A stretch of 64,000 bases of DNA from CAWARU01 sp963805795 (GTDB lineage Bacteria; Pseudomonadota; Gammaproteobacteria; UBA6186; Azoamicaceae), in NCBI GenBank assembly GCA_963805795.1, contig CAWDVG010000001.1, forward strand, positions 1 through 64,000. Direction: 5' to 3'. This document shows positions 44,802 through 52,346 of this stretch, in pieces. The position numbers and the translations under genes are program-made. Each line of letters starts with the position of its first letter. Positions within the stretch are counted from its first letter, which is position 1. The notes beneath the pieces were generated by a model. It saw only the letters and a list, made by a program, of their open reading frames with translations, was not told the DNA's origin and did no database searches.

Positions 44802-46694
44802 ATGTGTGGAATTGCTGGGTATTTAACAAATAATACGATCACTCAAGACATTTTATTGAGTATGTTATCTAAACTCGTGCATCGTGGACCTGATTCCATG
44901 GGTATTTATATAGGTAATGGTTATGCTGCTGGGATACGTAGACTTGCGATTAATGGTTTAAAAGATGGAAATCAACCTTTATATAGCATGGATAAAGATA
45001 TTGTCGTGTTATATAACGGTGAAATTTATAATTCGCCTAAATTAAGACGAGAACTCGAAGCAAAAGGTTATCATTTTTCTACGCATTCAGATGGGGAGGT
45101 TATTTGTCATTTATATCAGGATCAAAGGGAGCTAGCGTTTGAACGTTTAGATGGTATGTTTGCCATTGCATTGTGGGTTGTATCCGAAAGAAAGCTGCTT
45201 TTAGTTCGTGATATTCCAGGTGAAAAACCACTTTATTATGCTGCAAATTCCGAGCAGGAAGTTGTTTTTTCATCTGAGATAAAAAGTTTACAACAATATC
45301 CACATCTTAACTTAACATTAAATAGACAAGCTTTATGGGATTTTCCAACTTTTCTTTGGATCCCCGAGCCAGAGACTGTTTATAATGAAGTTAAAACTGT
45401 TCCCCCGGGTCATTATATGATTATTGATGCGAAGGGAATGCGATTAAGGTCATATCGAAATCAGTTTTATGATTCTCTGAATCTGGTCCCCAACGATGTA
45501 ATTGCTGAAACTCGTAGAGTAGTGACGGATGCTGTGAATTCACGTTTACTTTCGGAAGTGAAAGTAGGTTGTTTTTTGAGTGGGGGCTTAGATAGCTCGA
45601 TTGTCACTACTTTAGCAGCTAAACAAATTCCTAATTTAGCAACATTTAGTATAGGATTTGAAAATTTAACCGACCCGTATCATGGGTATAGTGATGAATC
45701 CAGTTATGCTGAAGAGTATGCAGCTCAATTAAAAACAAATCATCATACTATTCGAGTCAATGCACAGATATTCAGAAATTTATTAGATGAATTTACTTAT
45801 TATGGTGATCAACCTTTTTCTGTTTCATCAGGATTAGGTATATTAGCTATAGCCAAAGAAGCCCAATCTCAGGGAATCAAAGTTCTTTTAAGTGGGGATG
45901 GCGCGGATGAATGCTTTGGTGGCTATTCTTGGTATCGTCATCTTAGGGATCTGCCAAATGAAACAGATATTCTTGCCCAGGACGATATTATTTCATTCCA
46001 AAATATTGGTATGGGTGTTCAGGCTAGAATAAATCATATGTCAAAATATTCAGGCAAAGAAAAAGCTTGGGCCTGGCATTATTATGCACATGAGAAAGAA
46101 AAGCAAATGTTGTTTTCAGGAGATTTTAGCGAGGGTTTACTATCCTCTCTCAGGCATTTCACTTTACAACAGAAGCAAAAGGTTTGGTCGGCAATAGACT
46201 ATATCTCTCATGATCGTCATTTTTATTTTCCAAATGAGATGCTAAGAAAAGTGGATAGAATGACCATGGCTTGCTCGATTGAAGGAAGAGTACCGTTTGC
46301 ATCCCCGACGGTTCTTGCGTTCGCAGAAAAGTTAAAATACGAAGACATGATTAAGAGCGGTAACCTTAAGTGGGTTTTAAAGGAGGCATTTTCAGATGTT
46401 CTTCCTCAATCCATTATAAAGAGGGAGAAACATGGTTTTAATGTTCCGGTTGACCATTGGTTGAAAAATGAATGGTACGATATGATAGAGGAAACATTTG
46501 CTGTTGATTCTGCACTTTTTAAACTTGGTCTTATTACGACTCAATCAATGCACTACGCAAAAAAGATGCTATTGGATAAAAATCGATTAAATGGTCATAC
46601 TCTTTTTAGTTATATAATGTTAAATAGATGGCTAGAAAATAGTAGGCGAACTGAAATACAATTGGAAAAAAACAGGATGGAAATGTTGTTATGA
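44802..46694 (+). CDS. asnB: Asparagine synthase-like glutamine amidotransferase
   Basis: 630 aa, standard length. Cys2 is the nucleophile of the class II glutaminase domain (MCGIAGYL; RGPDSMG; LYNGEIYN). The synthase half has a PP-loop CFLSGGLDSSIVTTL (about 257-271), LLSGDGADECFGGYSWYRHL and EMLRKVDRMTMACSIEGRVP. In O-antigen loci this family often amidates a uronic acid or other sugar carboxylate. It starts five bases after the preceding gene and overlaps the next by ATGA. The true acceptor, sugar or aspartate, is open. Confidence 0.85.
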   Translation: MCGIAGYLTNNTITQDILLSMLSKLVHRGPDSMGIYIGNGYAAGIRRLAINGLKDGNQPLYSMDKDIVVLYNGEIYNSPKLRRELEAKGYHFSTHSDGEVICHLYQDQRELAFERLDGMFAIALWVVSERKLLLVRDIPGEKPLYYAANSEQEVVFSSEIKSLQQYPHLNLTLNRQALWDFPTFLWIPEPETVYNEVKTVPPGHYMIIDAKGMRLRSYRNQFYDSLNLVPNDVIAETRRVVTDAVNSRLLSEVKVGCFLSGGLDSSIVTTLAAKQIPNLATFSIGFENLTDPYHGYSDESSYAEEYAAQLKTNHHTIRVNAQIFRNLLDEFTYYGDQPFSVSSGLGILAIAKEAQSQGIKVLLSGDGADECFGGYSWYRHLRDLPNETDILAQDDIISFQNIGMGVQARINHMSKYSGKEKAWAWHYYAHEKEKQMLFSGDFSEGLLSSLRHFTLQQKQKVWSAIDYISHDRHFYFPNEMLRKVDRMTMACSIEGRVPFASPTVLAFAEKLKYEDMIKSGNLKWVLKEAFSDVLPQSIIKREKHGFNVPVDHWLKNEWYDMIEETFAVDSALFKLGLITTQSMHYAKKMLLDKNRLNGHTLFSYIMLNRWLENSRRTEIQLEKNRMEMLL

Positions 46695-48085
46695 ATACAC
46701 CAAAAATATCTGTATATATCCCTTCTCATAATTATGGAAAATATTTAGGGGATGCTATTGAAAGCGTTCTTAGACAATCCATGAAGGATTGGGAATTAAT
46801 CATTGTTGATGATAATTCTAAAGATAATACCTCTGAAGTCATGAATTTATATCAAAGTTATCCAAATGTTTCCTTATTTCGAACCAAAGGAATAGGGTTA
46901 CCAGCTGTTTGCAATTTAGCCATCTCGAAAGCAAGAGGAGAATATGTTATCAGGTTAGATGGTGATGATATTTTTGACGACAACATTTTGTTGGTACTAG
47001 CTCATTATTTAGACAACCACAAAGAAGCGGCCTTAGTCTTTCCCGATTACTTCTTAATAAATGAATATGGGGAAGTGTTTGCACAAGAGCGACGAGAACG
47101 TGTATATTCGAACAATCATATGTTAGACATTCCACCTAATGGTGCCTGCACGATGATTCGAATGTCGGTATTTTCAGAAATAGAAAAATACCGAGAAGAT
47201 TTGGGAGCCCAGGATGGATTTGATTTGTGGACGAGAGTAATCAAAAAACATAAATATTCTAATGTCAATATTCCATTATTTTATTACAGACGGCATGGTG
47301 AAAATCTAACGGGAGATTCTCAGCGTATTCTAGTGGCAAGAAGACAAATAAAAAAAGATGCAGTAACGGGGATATTAGTTGATTTTCGTCCTATTATTGC
47401 GGTAATCCCAATACGAAAGAATTTTGATTTTATTCCAAGTTTATGGAAAGAACAAATAAATGGAAAATCCCTGTTGCAAAGAGATATTGAAGTTTGTTTA
47501 AAGTCTAATATGTTTGACTATATTGTGGTTGCCTCTGATGATCCAGAAGCAAATGAAGTGCTAAAATCTTATGCAGATCCAAGACTGAAGTTTTTCTTAA
47601 GAGATACCCAAGGTACTTTTCGTTCTGCGAGCATTGTGCCTACCTTGGAAAAAATTGCAGCAAAATATGATCCCAACTTTTTGGGAGTTACGGTTCTTCG
47701 ATATATTCAAACTCCATTTGTGTCTGCTGAAACTTTGGAAGAAGCCATAACATCACTTGCTTTTAATGACGCTGATAGTGCTAGTGGTGTCGAAGTTATT
47801 AATACACAAGTATTTCGTAGAAGACAATATGGATTAGAACCCATCAATAGGTTAGGTTCTTTCCACACCGATTTTGATGTTATTTATCGAGATGCTATGG
47901 CTTGTCTTGCCACTCGTAATCGTAATTTAAAAAACGGTTCATTAACAGGACCTTCTATAGTGAGTTTTGAGGTTTCTGCTCCTGAATGTTTTTTTATGTC
48001 GAACCCGCAGCATTTAAAGATCGCACAAGTCATTGCCAGCCAAGAACAGAGTATTAAATGGAAAGAAAAATTGGAATTATTGTAG
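46691..48085 (+). CDS. Fusion: GT2 glycosyltransferase plus CMP-sugar synthetase-like domain
   Basis: 464 aa. Residues 1-225 are a GT-A family 2 transferase: ISVYIPSHNYGKYLGDAIES, WELIIVDDNSKDNTSEVM and IRLDGDDIFDDN, the D-x-D motif. Residues of about 236-464 are a second nucleotide-diphosphosugar-like domain: IIAVIPIRKNFDFIPSLWKE, YIVVASDDPEANEV, TLEKIAAKYDPNFLGVTVLR and NDADSASGVEV. This is most like the CMP-nonulosonate synthetases (NeuA family). A donor-making and a donor-using domain in one chain would pair activation and transfer. It overlaps the next gene by 28 bases. Confidence 0.75.
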   Translation: MNTPKISVYIPSHNYGKYLGDAIESVLRQSMKDWELIIVDDNSKDNTSEVMNLYQSYPNVSLFRTKGIGLPAVCNLAISKARGEYVIRLDGDDIFDDNILLVLAHYLDNHKEAALVFPDYFLINEYGEVFAQERRERVYSNNHMLDIPPNGACTMIRMSVFSEIEKYREDLGAQDGFDLWTRVIKKHKYSNVNIPLFYYRRHGENLTGDSQRILVARRQIKKDAVTGILVDFRPIIAVIPIRKNFDFIPSLWKEQINGKSLLQRDIEVCLKSNMFDYIVVASDDPEANEVLKSYADPRLKFFLRDTQGTFRSASIVPTLEKIAAKYDPNFLGVTVLRYIQTPFVSAETLEEAITSLAFNDADSASGVEVINTQVFRRRQYGLEPINRLGSFHTDFDVIYRDAMACLATRNRNLKNGSLTGPSIVSFEVSAPECFFMSNPQHLKIAQVIASQEQSIKWKEKLELL

Positions 48086-48759
48086 CAGCCCGAACTGGTT
48101 CAAGCCGTCTTCCCGGAAAAGCGCTTTTACCAATGGGAGAAGATCCCATGGTAATCTTTCTATTGAAGAGGTTATCTAGTAGTAGACTATTTTCTAACGT
48201 ATTGCTCGCTACTACTGCCTTAGAAGAAGACGATACATTAGCATCAAAGGTTGAAGTCTTTGGAGTTCCAGTTTTTAGAGGCAGCCCTTCAGATTTAGTT
48301 TTGCGGTATATGGATGCCTCATTGGAGTATGGTTTTGACTATATTGTGCGAATAACTGCGGATTGCCCCTTTGTTGATGGAAAGCTATTAGACTATTTCC
48401 TTGAACAAGCTTTTCATGAAGGAAGCGATTTTGATTTGGCAACCACCAAAGGAAAATTTCCTATTGGCCTCGATTTTGAATTGTTTCAAAGCAGTTTACT
48501 CAAAAATCTTCATGAGGAAGGTTCCTTAAGTATTACGGATAGGGAACATTTGACAAAATTCATTTATGATAATGCAGATCACTATAGGGTAAAACATATT
48601 GCCCCGCCATTTTCTTGTAAAGAAATCATAAGACAATATACTGTGGATTACCAAATCGATTATGATTTTGCAAAAGATATTTACATGTACTTTAAATCTC
48701 ATGATTTTTCAGTCGACGATTTAATTAAACATGACAAGAAGATAACGAGTAGCAGGTAA
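48058..48759 (+). CDS. Cytidylyltransferase, SpsF-like (third cytidylyltransferase domain)
   Basis: 233 aa. The start KIGIIVAARTGSSRLPGKAL is the classic cytidylyltransferase nucleotide loop (ART-SSRLPGK). VLLATTALEEDD, PVFRGSPSDLVLRYMDA, DYIVRITADCPFVDGKLLDY (metal-binding Asp) and GLDFELF follow. Together with the enzyme at 42053 and the fused domain upstream, it suggests several CTP-activated building blocks. It precedes the hisH/hisF-like pair with a seven-base gap. Confidence 0.85.
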   Translation: MERKIGIIVAARTGSSRLPGKALLPMGEDPMVIFLLKRLSSSRLFSNVLLATTALEEDDTLASKVEVFGVPVFRGSPSDLVLRYMDASLEYGFDYIVRITADCPFVDGKLLDYFLEQAFHEGSDFDLATTKGKFPIGLDFELFQSSLLKNLHEEGSLSITDREHLTKFIYDNADHYRVKHIAPPFSCKEIIRQYTVDYQIDYDFAKDIYMYFKSHDFSVDDLIKHDKKITSSR

Positions 48760-48766
48760 GAACTCG

Positions 48767-49384
48767 ATGAGTTACTTAAAGGTTGGAATTATTAATTGTG
48801 CTGTAAGTAACATTGCCTCAGTTGCCAATGCTTTTTCCTTGTTGAATGCTGATATTAAATTAATTGAATCCAAAAAGGATTTTGAAACTTGTAGTCATAT
48901 AGTATTGCCCGGGGTTGGTAGCTTTGTTGCTGGAATGAATAGCATTGAGAAAATGGGGGTATATGAAACAATTCAAAGTGAAGCCAAATCAGGAAAACCA
49001 TTTTTAGGAATATGTTTAGGTATGCAGTTATTAGCTGAGATGGGCGAGGAGATAGAGACAAAAAATGGATTAGGATTAATTCCTGGTAGAATTGTTAAAC
49101 TAAATTTAAGCAATAGCCAGCTTAAATTACCTCATATGGGGTGGAACCAAATTAATGTGATCAAACAAAATCGTTTTTTACCATTGGGGATGCAAGAGGA
49201 TAGTTTATATTTTGCTCATAGCTATATTTATAAACATACCAAAAAGGACTGGGTAACGGCAATTTGTGAATATGGAGAAGAGATTCCTGCAATATTAGAA
49301 AGGGATAATATTACCGGTTTTCAGTTTCACCCTGAAAAAAGTCAGTCAGCGGGCCTAAGTTTACTGAAAAGATTTATATGTTAA
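48767..49384 (+). CDS. hisH: HisH-type glutamine amidotransferase (sugar amidotransferase partner)
   Basis: 205 aa class I glutaminase. IVLPGVGSFVAGM (oxyanion region), FLGICLGMQLLAEMGEE (nucleophile Cys about 87), LGLIPGRIV, PHMGWNQI, YFAHSYIY and GFQFHPEKSQ (catalytic His and Glu) are all present. In WbpG/PseA systems a HisH homologue supplies ammonia for acetamidino formation. True histidine biosynthesis would need hisA, hisB and others nearby, which are absent. Overlap of seven bases with the hisF-like gene implies one complex. Confidence 0.88.
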   Translation: MSYLKVGIINCAVSNIASVANAFSLLNADIKLIESKKDFETCSHIVLPGVGSFVAGMNSIEKMGVYETIQSEAKSGKPFLGICLGMQLLAEMGEEIETKNGLGLIPGRIVKLNLSNSQLKLPHMGWNQINVIKQNRFLPLGMQEDSLYFAHSYIYKHTKKDWVTAICEYGEEIPAILERDNITGFQFHPEKSQSAGLSLLKRFIC

Positions 49385-50148
49385 AAAATAGATTAATACC
49401 AGTATTACTGATAAAAAATGGTTTTCTGGTGCGTAGTGAATTATTTGAATTTCACCACGTGATCGGGAGGCTAATACCGCAAATTGAGCGTTATAATGCT
49501 TGGAATATTGATGAATTACTATTGCTGGATATTTCACATTATTCATACAAGAATGAAGATTCATCTCACCATGATATGATTCAATTACTAAAAGAGATTT
49601 CAAAGAAATGCTTCATGCCTTTAACTGTGGGCGGCGGCATACGAAATATGAATGAAATTTACCAAAGATTATTGAATGGGGCTGATAAGGTGGCCATTAA
49701 TACCGAGGCGTTGCTAAGACCTTCATTCATAACGGAAGCAGAAAAAGAGTTTGGTAAACAGGCAATTGTGGTTTCTATAGATGTAAAAAAGCACAGTGAC
49801 GAACACTACGAAGTTTTTAGCCATGGTGGACAAGTGGCTACTGGAAAAAAACCAGACCAATGGGCAGTTGAGATGCAGGATCGAGGGGCAGGCGAAATAT
49901 TGTTAAATTCAATAAATAGGGATGGTAGAGGGTTAGGGTATGATTTGAACCTGATACAAAAAATTGTGAATTGTGTTTCCATCCCTGTTATTTGTTGCGG
50001 TGGAGCAAAAAATTGGGAAGATTTTATACTGGGAATACAGCAAGGGGGGGCTTCTGGTGTTGCAGCTGGAAACTTCTTCCATTTTAAAGAAATGAGTTAC
50101 CCATTCACTAAACATGGTCTTAAACAATATGATATCAATGTTAGATAA
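49378..50148 (+). CDS. hisF: HisF-like synthase subunit of the acetamidino-sugar system
   Basis: 256 aa TIM barrel. RLIPVLLIKNGFLVRSELFE replaces the CLDV-DG motif of true HisF, so the catalytic Asp11 position is Leu-like. LTVGGGIRNMNEIYQRLLNG, ADKVAINTEALLRP, AIVVSIDVKKH (Asp130-like), GAGEILLNSINRDGRGLGYD and PVICCGGAKNWEDF are retained. The loss of the first Asp fits the HisF2/WbpH-type proteins that channel ammonia to the PP-loop sugar amidotransferase. Position next to hisH and in an operon with two WbpG-like genes supports this over histidine synthesis. Confidence 0.85.
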   Translation: MLKNRLIPVLLIKNGFLVRSELFEFHHVIGRLIPQIERYNAWNIDELLLLDISHYSYKNEDSSHHDMIQLLKEISKKCFMPLTVGGGIRNMNEIYQRLLNGADKVAINTEALLRPSFITEAEKEFGKQAIVVSIDVKKHSDEHYEVFSHGGQVATGKKPDQWAVEMQDRGAGEILLNSINRDGRGLGYDLNLIQKIVNCVSIPVICCGGAKNWEDFILGIQQGGASGVAAGNFFHFKEMSYPFTKHGLKQYDINVR

Positions 50149-50716
50149 CTCGATGTTATCAAAAAAATATTTAGAAGCGCTCGAATTTGCCTTTGATCTG
50201 CATAAAAATCAAAAACGTAAGGGTACGAATGTTCCCTACTTTTCTCACTTAGAATCAACGGCATCTATAGTTTGGAAAAATGGAGGGACAGAGATAGAAG
50301 CTATTGCTGCATTATTGCATGACGCACCGGAAGATCAAGGGGGCACAAGTACGCTAAAAATGATTGAAAAACAATTTGGATCGGAAGTTGCAAGAATTGT
50401 TTTAGGATGTAGTGAGTCTTTGGAAATGCCCAGATTGGATTGGCTACTTCGGAAAAAAGAATATTTAGGAAAACTGTCGAAGGTAAGTCGATCAGTAAGG
50501 CTAGTATCAGCTGCGGATAAGCTAGATAATATACAAGATATCTACAATGAGAGTAACATTTCAAGTGAAAATTTATGGAATCGATTTAATGCCAACAAAG
50601 CTTCAACACTTTGGTTTTACCAAACGGCAGGCGAAATATTTTTACAATTTGGACCTAACATGCTTGGAAAACGTATTGTGGATATTGTAGAAATTCTTAA
50701 AAAAAATACACCTTAG
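50114..50716 (+). CDS. HD-domain phosphohydrolase, SpoT/MESH1-like
   Basis: 200 aa from the first ATG. The family alignment begins only at the ATG at 50153 (MLSKKYLEALEFAFDLHKNQ), so the true start is undecided. HD metal ligands are visible: YFSHLES (His45), LLHDAPEDQGG (His69-Asp70, Glu73-Asp74) and AADKLDNI (Asp135). Single-domain members of the (p)ppGpp-hydrolase family remove a 3'-phosphate or pyrophosphate from nucleotides. It lies immediately before the APS kinase and ATP sulfurylase genes. It may degrade 3'-phosphoadenosine 5'-phosphate (PAP), the by-product of sulfotransferases, but this is hypothesis. Confidence 0.7.
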   Translation: MVLNNMISMLDNSMLSKKYLEALEFAFDLHKNQKRKGTNVPYFSHLESTASIVWKNGGTEIEAIAALLHDAPEDQGGTSTLKMIEKQFGSEVARIVLGCSESLEMPRLDWLLRKKEYLGKLSKVSRSVRLVSAADKLDNIQDIYNESNISSENLWNRFNANKASTLWFYQTAGEIFLQFGPNMLGKRIVDIVEILKKNTP

Positions 50717-50724
50717 TATTTATT

Positions 50725-50730
50725 GGAGGT
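50725..50730 (+). promoter_or_regulatory. Strong ribosome binding site of the APS kinase gene
   Basis: GGAGGT lies four bases before the ATG at 50735 and decides this start over the upstream in-frame TTG at 50723. Confidence 0.7.
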
Positions 50731-50734
50731 AGAA

Positions 50735-51250
50735 ATGGTTATCTGGACGACAGGCTTATCTGGATCAGGAAAAACGACTTTATGTAATGCTTTATATACA
50801 ATGTTAAAGAATCGTCAATTATCTGTAGTGAAATTGGATGGAGACCAAATCAGGCAAAGTATTAGCACAGATTTGGGTTATCACGAAGCGGATAGAGTTA
50901 TTCAAATTCAAAGAATTCAACGTTTAGCTCGGTTACTTTCAGATCAAGATATCATCGTTTTAGTATCAGCACTTTATGCTCGAGATGATCTATTGCAATG
51001 GAATCGGGATAATATTGCAGGTTACTTTGAAGTATATATTAAGGCATCATTTGATTTTTTAAGAGAGAGAGATGCAAAGAAATTTTATTCTACGTCTTCA
51101 GATAAGGTCAAATCGAATGTCGTTGGTATTGATATTCCATGGCATGAACCTAAATGCCCAGACATAACATTTGAAGCAAGTGATTTAATTCATCCTGATA
51201 TTTTAGCGCAAAAAATACTTTCTATGACAACATTACTGTCAGTCTGTTAA
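50735..51250 (+). CDS. cysC: Adenylylsulfate (APS) kinase
   Basis: 171 aa from the ATG at 50735. Walker A GLSGSGKTTLCNALYTML (7-24), VVKLDGDQIRQSISTDLGY, DRVIQIQRIQRLARLL, YFEVYIKASFDFLRERDAKK, GIDIPWHEPKCPDITFEAS match adenylylsulfate kinases that phosphorylate APS to PAPS. The usual IS-PYR segment is replaced by VSALYARDD, so the substrate pocket is divergent. The ATP sulfurylase gene follows 14 bases later, which argues for a PAPS role over the cytidine-diphosphoramidate kinase seen in some capsule loci. Confidence 0.82.
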   Translation: MVIWTTGLSGSGKTTLCNALYTMLKNRQLSVVKLDGDQIRQSISTDLGYHEADRVIQIQRIQRLARLLSDQDIIVLVSALYARDDLLQWNRDNIAGYFEVYIKASFDFLRERDAKKFYSTSSDKVKSNVVGIDIPWHEPKCPDITFEASDLIHPDILAQKILSMTTLLSVC

Positions 51251-51264
51251 CAAGGGTATTTTCT

Positions 51265-52341
51265 ATGATAGATATTATACTCAATCGCGACCAATATTTC
51301 GAGTTTGAAAAAGTAGCGATTGGAGCATTTGATCCTTTAAATGGATTTATGACAGAAAAAGAGTGCAATAGCGTTGTTGAAACGATGCGATTGCCCGGTG
51401 GGAAAATCTTTCCTATTCCAGTATTATTGGATATTAATATTACATATAAAGATAAAATAAAAGTAGGTAGTACATTAAAGCTGAACTACCAAGATACCGA
51501 AGTAGGCTATATGGAAGTGGAAAGTATTTTTTCGCCAGACAAAGATAAAATTGCATTCAATGTATTTGGAACAAATGATAGAAAACATCCAGGAGTCATG
51601 TTGCTATATAAGGCAAATGATTTGTGCGTCGGCGGTAAGGTTGAAATTAAAAGACGTGCTTTAGGTACGGAAGTTGGTGAATTTGATTTAACACCAACCG
51701 ATACTAAAGCCATATTCAAGAAGATGGGCTGGAAAACAATTGCTGGTTTCCAAACGAGAAACGTACCCCACCGAGCGCATGAATATCTACAAAGAACAGC
51801 CCTTGAATTCGTTGATGCATTATTTATACATCCTCTAATAGGCAGGAAAAAGACCGGCGATTATACGCCTGAAGCTATTCGTAAGGGTTATGAAGCTTTG
51901 ATTTCGAAATTTTATCCTAAAGATAGAGTTCTCTTATCCTTTTTAACAACTCAGATGCGGTATGCTGGTCCAAGGGAGGCAATATTTCATGCATTGATAA
52001 GGAAAAATTATGGCTGCACCCATTTTATAGTAGGTAGAGATCATGCTGGGGTAGGTTCTTATTATAAAAAATATGAGGCTCAAGAACTAGCAAGAAGTGT
52101 GGAAGCTGAACTGGGTATTACAATACTGCCCTTTTTTGGCCCCTACCATTGTAAATATTGTGAAGGAATTGTTACTGAAAAGACATGTGCACATTTTCCA
52201 ATTCTGTCTGAAGATGAAAAGGATATTTCAGGTACTGAGATTCGTAAAATATTATTGTCAAATACCAAACCCGATTCCAGGTTTTTAAGGCAGGAAGTGT
52301 ATAATAGCTTGGAAAATATTCCCTTGTTTATTGAAGAGTAA
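51265..52341 (+). CDS. sat: ATP sulfurylase (sulfate adenylyltransferase)
   Basis: 358 aa, similar to single-chain bacterial Sat proteins. FDPLNGFMTEKEC (about 22-34), FQTRNVPHRAHEYLQRTAL (about 162-180, the QTRN-PHRAHE signature), PLIGRKKTGDY, TQMRYAGPREAIFHALIRKN, FIVGRDHAGVGSYY and SGTEIRKILL are all intact. The enzyme makes APS from ATP and sulfate. With cysC upstream it produces PAPS, the donor for the sulfotransferase at 30290. No cysH or sulfite reductase gene is here, which supports a sulfation role and not assimilation. Confidence 0.92.
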   Translation: MIDIILNRDQYFEFEKVAIGAFDPLNGFMTEKECNSVVETMRLPGGKIFPIPVLLDINITYKDKIKVGSTLKLNYQDTEVGYMEVESIFSPDKDKIAFNVFGTNDRKHPGVMLLYKANDLCVGGKVEIKRRALGTEVGEFDLTPTDTKAIFKKMGWKTIAGFQTRNVPHRAHEYLQRTALEFVDALFIHPLIGRKKTGDYTPEAIRKGYEALISKFYPKDRVLLSFLTTQMRYAGPREAIFHALIRKNYGCTHFIVGRDHAGVGSYYKKYEAQELARSVEAELGITILPFFGPYHCKYCEGIVTEKTCAHFPILSEDEKDISGTEIRKILLSNTKPDSRFLRQEVYNSLENIPLFIEE

Positions 52342-52346
52342 AGAAA

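Noticed and set aside
48767..50148. Histidine biosynthesis genes hisH/hisF
   Set aside because: No other his genes are nearby, HisF lacks the first catalytic Asp motif, and two WbpG/PseA partners are in the same operon.
50735..51250. Cytidine diphosphoramidate kinase (O-methyl phosphoramidate capsule pathway)
   Set aside because: Although this family resembles APS kinase, the adjacent gene is a clear ATP sulfurylase and no phosphoramidate-pathway partners are seen.
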